In this document: in pieces, positions 18,231-20,100 of the stretch
How the letters are laid out: every line of letters starts with the position of its first letter
Position numbering within the stretch: the first letter of the stretch is position 1
IMG/VR virus record: IMGVR_UViG_3300035663_000924
Location: 1-20,100 of that record
Origin: a virus
Length of the DNA stretch: 20,100 bases
Reading direction: 5' to 3' (one strand)
The notes under the pieces: model-generated
What the model was told of the DNA's origin: nothing
The model's database searches: none
What the model saw: only the letters and a program-made list of their open reading frames with translations
Made by a program: the position numbers and the translations under genes

Positions 18231-18754
18231 TAAACAGCAGTTAGAGCAATTTTATACTCGTTAGTGCCATCAATCGTCACCAACAGGAAAGTGCCGCCTC
18301 CGTCGTTCTGGAAGCCAAATTGAATGTCATTACCACCCGTTCCACTGTTTAGTTTGACGGTGCGCCCATTGGTTGCGCTGGTAAGGATTGATTTAGCCGC
18401 AAGAATTGTCAGGTCGCCGGTAGGGGATAGATTGTTGCACGAAGCATCACCCGTAACCGTGAGCGTTGTTCCAACACTCAACGAGCCTACAATGGATTGA
18501 TTGCCGGGAATGGCTACATTGGCTGGCGTTACACCAACAACAGGCACCCATGTTGGTGCGCCCGGTGAGAGCATGGTTGGGGTGATGCCAGCGGTTTTCA
18601 CCCTGAGCGAACCACCGGACACCTCTAGGGAGCTATTATCCGTGGCCCCACCGGTTCCGGCCACAAACGTAGCACTATCCACTAGAGCGTTAAGATTGCC
18701 TGCGACAACTTGATTGCCGGTAGCGAAGGTGTGGCCTTTAGAGAGAATGGGCAT
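18230..18754 (-). CDS. Tail-fibre-like structural protein (174 aa)
   Basis: A 174-residue Gly/Thr/Ser/Val-rich protein with fibre-type phrases: SLEVSGGSLRVKTAGITPTM (42-61), GSLSVGTTLTVTGDASCNNL (89-108) and a C-terminal beta domain (DIQFGFQNDGGGTFLLVTID). These resemble repeating beta-strand fibres of tailed phages, where trimeric proteins attach to the baseplate or a tail spike. No enzyme motif. Its position between the spike and internal proteins fits an adaptor or secondary fibre. The start ATG is at 18754, 37 nt after the spike stop. Confidence 0.7.
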   Translation of the reverse strand: MPILSKGHTFATGNQVVAGNLNALVDSATFVAGTGGATDNSSLEVSGGSLRVKTAGITPTMLSPGAPTWVPVVGVTPANVAIPGNQSIVGSLSVGTTLTVTGDASCNNLSPTGDLTILAAKSILTSATNGRTVKLNSGTGGNDIQFGFQNDGGGTFLLVTIDGTNEYKIALTAV

Positions 18755-18791
18755 GAGAGTAGTTTATCAGTAGCGAGACGTTGAAAATCTA

Positions 18792-20100
18792 TCAATAGTT
18801 ATTGAACACCTGATTACCCGAACCGTTGTCTTGAACGCAAGTTCCAGCCCGCGCTGTTCCCCCTGAGTTGTAAAGCTGGTTCAAGGCAACAAGCGAACGG
18901 TCTGAACCTGAGTTGAGCACTATACCTATGCTTGGCCCTTCAATTTTGTTTCCAGTGATTGTATGATTGTCGGAATCCATTGAAATAGCCACGTCACTTG
19001 AGCCGCAGCGTAGATAAGAATTTGTAATTGTTGCCCAAGTGCAGTTTGTGTTTATATCAATGCCGGTAAAAGCCGCTTCACCATCTTTATGGAAGTTCCC
19101 GTTAGTTATCCAAACACGCTCACAATTAACCGCGTTTACCCAACTATTAAGCGACTTACAATGGCAATCAGTGATATTAAGCTGTTCCTCGCCAGTTGTA
19201 GTATTCCAGTAGATACCGGTCCCGCAAAGAACAAACGTGCTCTGGGAAACTGTTACACCCTCGTAAGTGTTTGTTCCGATAACACGAATTCCGTAAAGAA
19301 ACCCTTGGACATTAACCGCCCAAATATCACAGACAGTTGGAGATCGGTCAACGGTTGGCCCATTACCCTCAAGCAAAATCCCGTCGCCCGCCGTATTTGA
19401 CGCCGATACCATACGAATGTTTTCAATGACTACATTCGGCAAATCAACTAAGTGAATTCCGCTTATCCAATACTTCGTTACATTGTAGCCCTCAATTGAA
19501 ATGCGCCGAACAGCGCAACCAATCGAAGAACCGTTTATGTTAATTCCGACAATTTTTAACGCTTTGTAAGTGCCAACTTGAGACGCGCAAATACTAAAAT
19601 CCTCAACAGTAACAACATTTGATGTGGTTGCGCCTTCTGTTTGAGCAACCGACGCAATGATTTCAACACCATTACTTGCTGAACTAAAAAACAGTTTAGT
19701 AACTCCCGGTCCGTCTCCGCGCAAACAAATGCTTTGAGAATTGGTAGTTTGAGTAATGGTCCAAACACCGGCCAGTTTGTAACTAACTGCTGGCGCAGGC
19801 ATATAAATGCAGCCACCCCCATAGGCAAGCATAGCGGTAGCTGCCGCATTGAAAGCGGGTAAATCATTAGTGCTCCCATCACCAGTGGCTCCATAGTCCT
19901 TTACGTTAAACACGTCTCCTGCTCTAACCGCAAAAGTTCGTGTAACTGAACTTGTGCCCGTTGGCTTGCTAGTTGCCGCCGATATGTCTCCAAGTGTAAG
20001 AGTGATTGCAGGCGTAGTAGTAGGATCGGCAACGGTGCCCGAAACTCCGTTGGCTGTCACAACGGAAACCGATGTAACTGTTCCACCAGACGAGGGAGAA
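18792..20100 (-). CDS. Tail spike with pectate-lyase-type beta-helix (5' end beyond window)
   Basis: The frame is open to the right edge; upstream of a GTG at 20060 it continues in frame as PSSGGTVTSVSV then VTANGVSG, a phrase typical of phage fibre and spike N-terminal regions, so the true start lies outside the window. A Pectate_lyase_3-type motif follows (VFNVKDYGATGDGSTNDLPA), then a long right-handed beta-helix rich in IxIxG and NxxI turns (VVIENIRMVS, ITNGNFHKDG, HTITGNKIEG). It ends in NQVFNNY, at least 435 residues in all. Such spikes bind and often cleave host surface polysaccharide; no catalytic residues can be named. Probably the main receptor-binding protein. Confidence 0.85.
   Translation of the reverse strand, partial: SPSSGGTVTSVSVVTANGVSGTVADPTTTPAITLTLGDISAATSKPTGTSSVTRTFAVRAGDVFNVKDYGATGDGSTNDLPAFNAAATAMLAYGGGCIYMPAPAVSYKLAGVWTITQTTNSQSICLRGDGPGVTKLFFSSASNGVEIIASVAQTEGATTSNVVTVEDFSICASQVGTYKALKIVGININGSSIGCAVRRISIEGYNVTKYWISGIHLVDLPNVVIENIRMVSASNTAGDGILLEGNGPTVDRSPTVCDIWAVNVQGFLYGIRVIGTNTYEGVTVSQSTFVLCGTGIYWNTTTGEEQLNITDCHCKSLNSWVNAVNCERVWITNGNFHKDGEAAFTGIDINTNCTWATITNSYLRCGSSDVAISMDSDNHTITGNKIEGPSIGIVLNSGSDRSLVALNQLYNSGGTARAGTCVQDNGSGNQVFNNY

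Overview
The window is part of a tailed double-stranded DNA bacteriophage genome, probably from an environmental metagenome. The evidence is a terminase pair, a tail-spike or fibre cluster, large Gln/Ala-rich virion proteins and a dense block of phage replication and accessory genes. No rRNA, tRNA, integrase, repressor, IS element or CRISPR array was found. The host cannot be named. Many genes lack a Shine-Dalgarno site and have A-rich leaders instead. One small protein carries a TPRTDA plus DFARTLERELAA signature that I loosely associate with Verrucomicrobia-type phages; this is weak inference.

Layout. Positions 1-1319 (minus) hold the start of the late operon: a DUF559-type endonuclease, terminase small subunit and the N-terminus of terminase large subunit, which runs off the left edge. 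Positions 1320-1951 are a non-coding divergent control region with G/C tracts and short tandem duplications. Positions 1952-13925 (plus) form the early region: about 36 mostly small genes, many joined by 4-nt ATGA overlaps. It includes a sliding-clamp-like protein, a DnaB-type helicase, an OB-fold SSB-like protein, a RecB/Cas4-like PD-(D/E)XK nuclease, two HNH proteins, a SWIM zinc-finger protein, a metallophosphoesterase and several HTH proteins. Positions 13900-20100 (minus) carry the far end of the late genes: tail spike (5' end outside the window), fibre-like protein, a small protein and three large proteins resembling internal virion or ejection proteins. The two transcription directions collide at 13900-13925, where the last ORFs overlap by 26 bp.

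Working model. Early genes are read rightward and late genes leftward from the 1320-1951 region. The early block supplies helicase, SSB, clamp-like and nuclease functions. No polymerase or primase is visible, so replication presumably uses the host polymerase.

Most unusual content. (1) A 460-nt non-coding stretch (5706-6172) has a perfect extended -10 promoter, many hairpins and two strong intrinsic terminators, the second lying only 14 nt before the next start codon. (2) A 160-nt structured leader (13522-13685) contains a duplicated 9-mer whose second copy is the ribosome-binding site of the next gene and which can pair with upstream segments; it looks like a riboswitch-type element. (3) A chain of very small overlapping genes includes two single-membrane-span peptides and two 4-5 codon minicistrons. 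(4) A conserved A-rich leader cassette is repeated before consecutive small genes.
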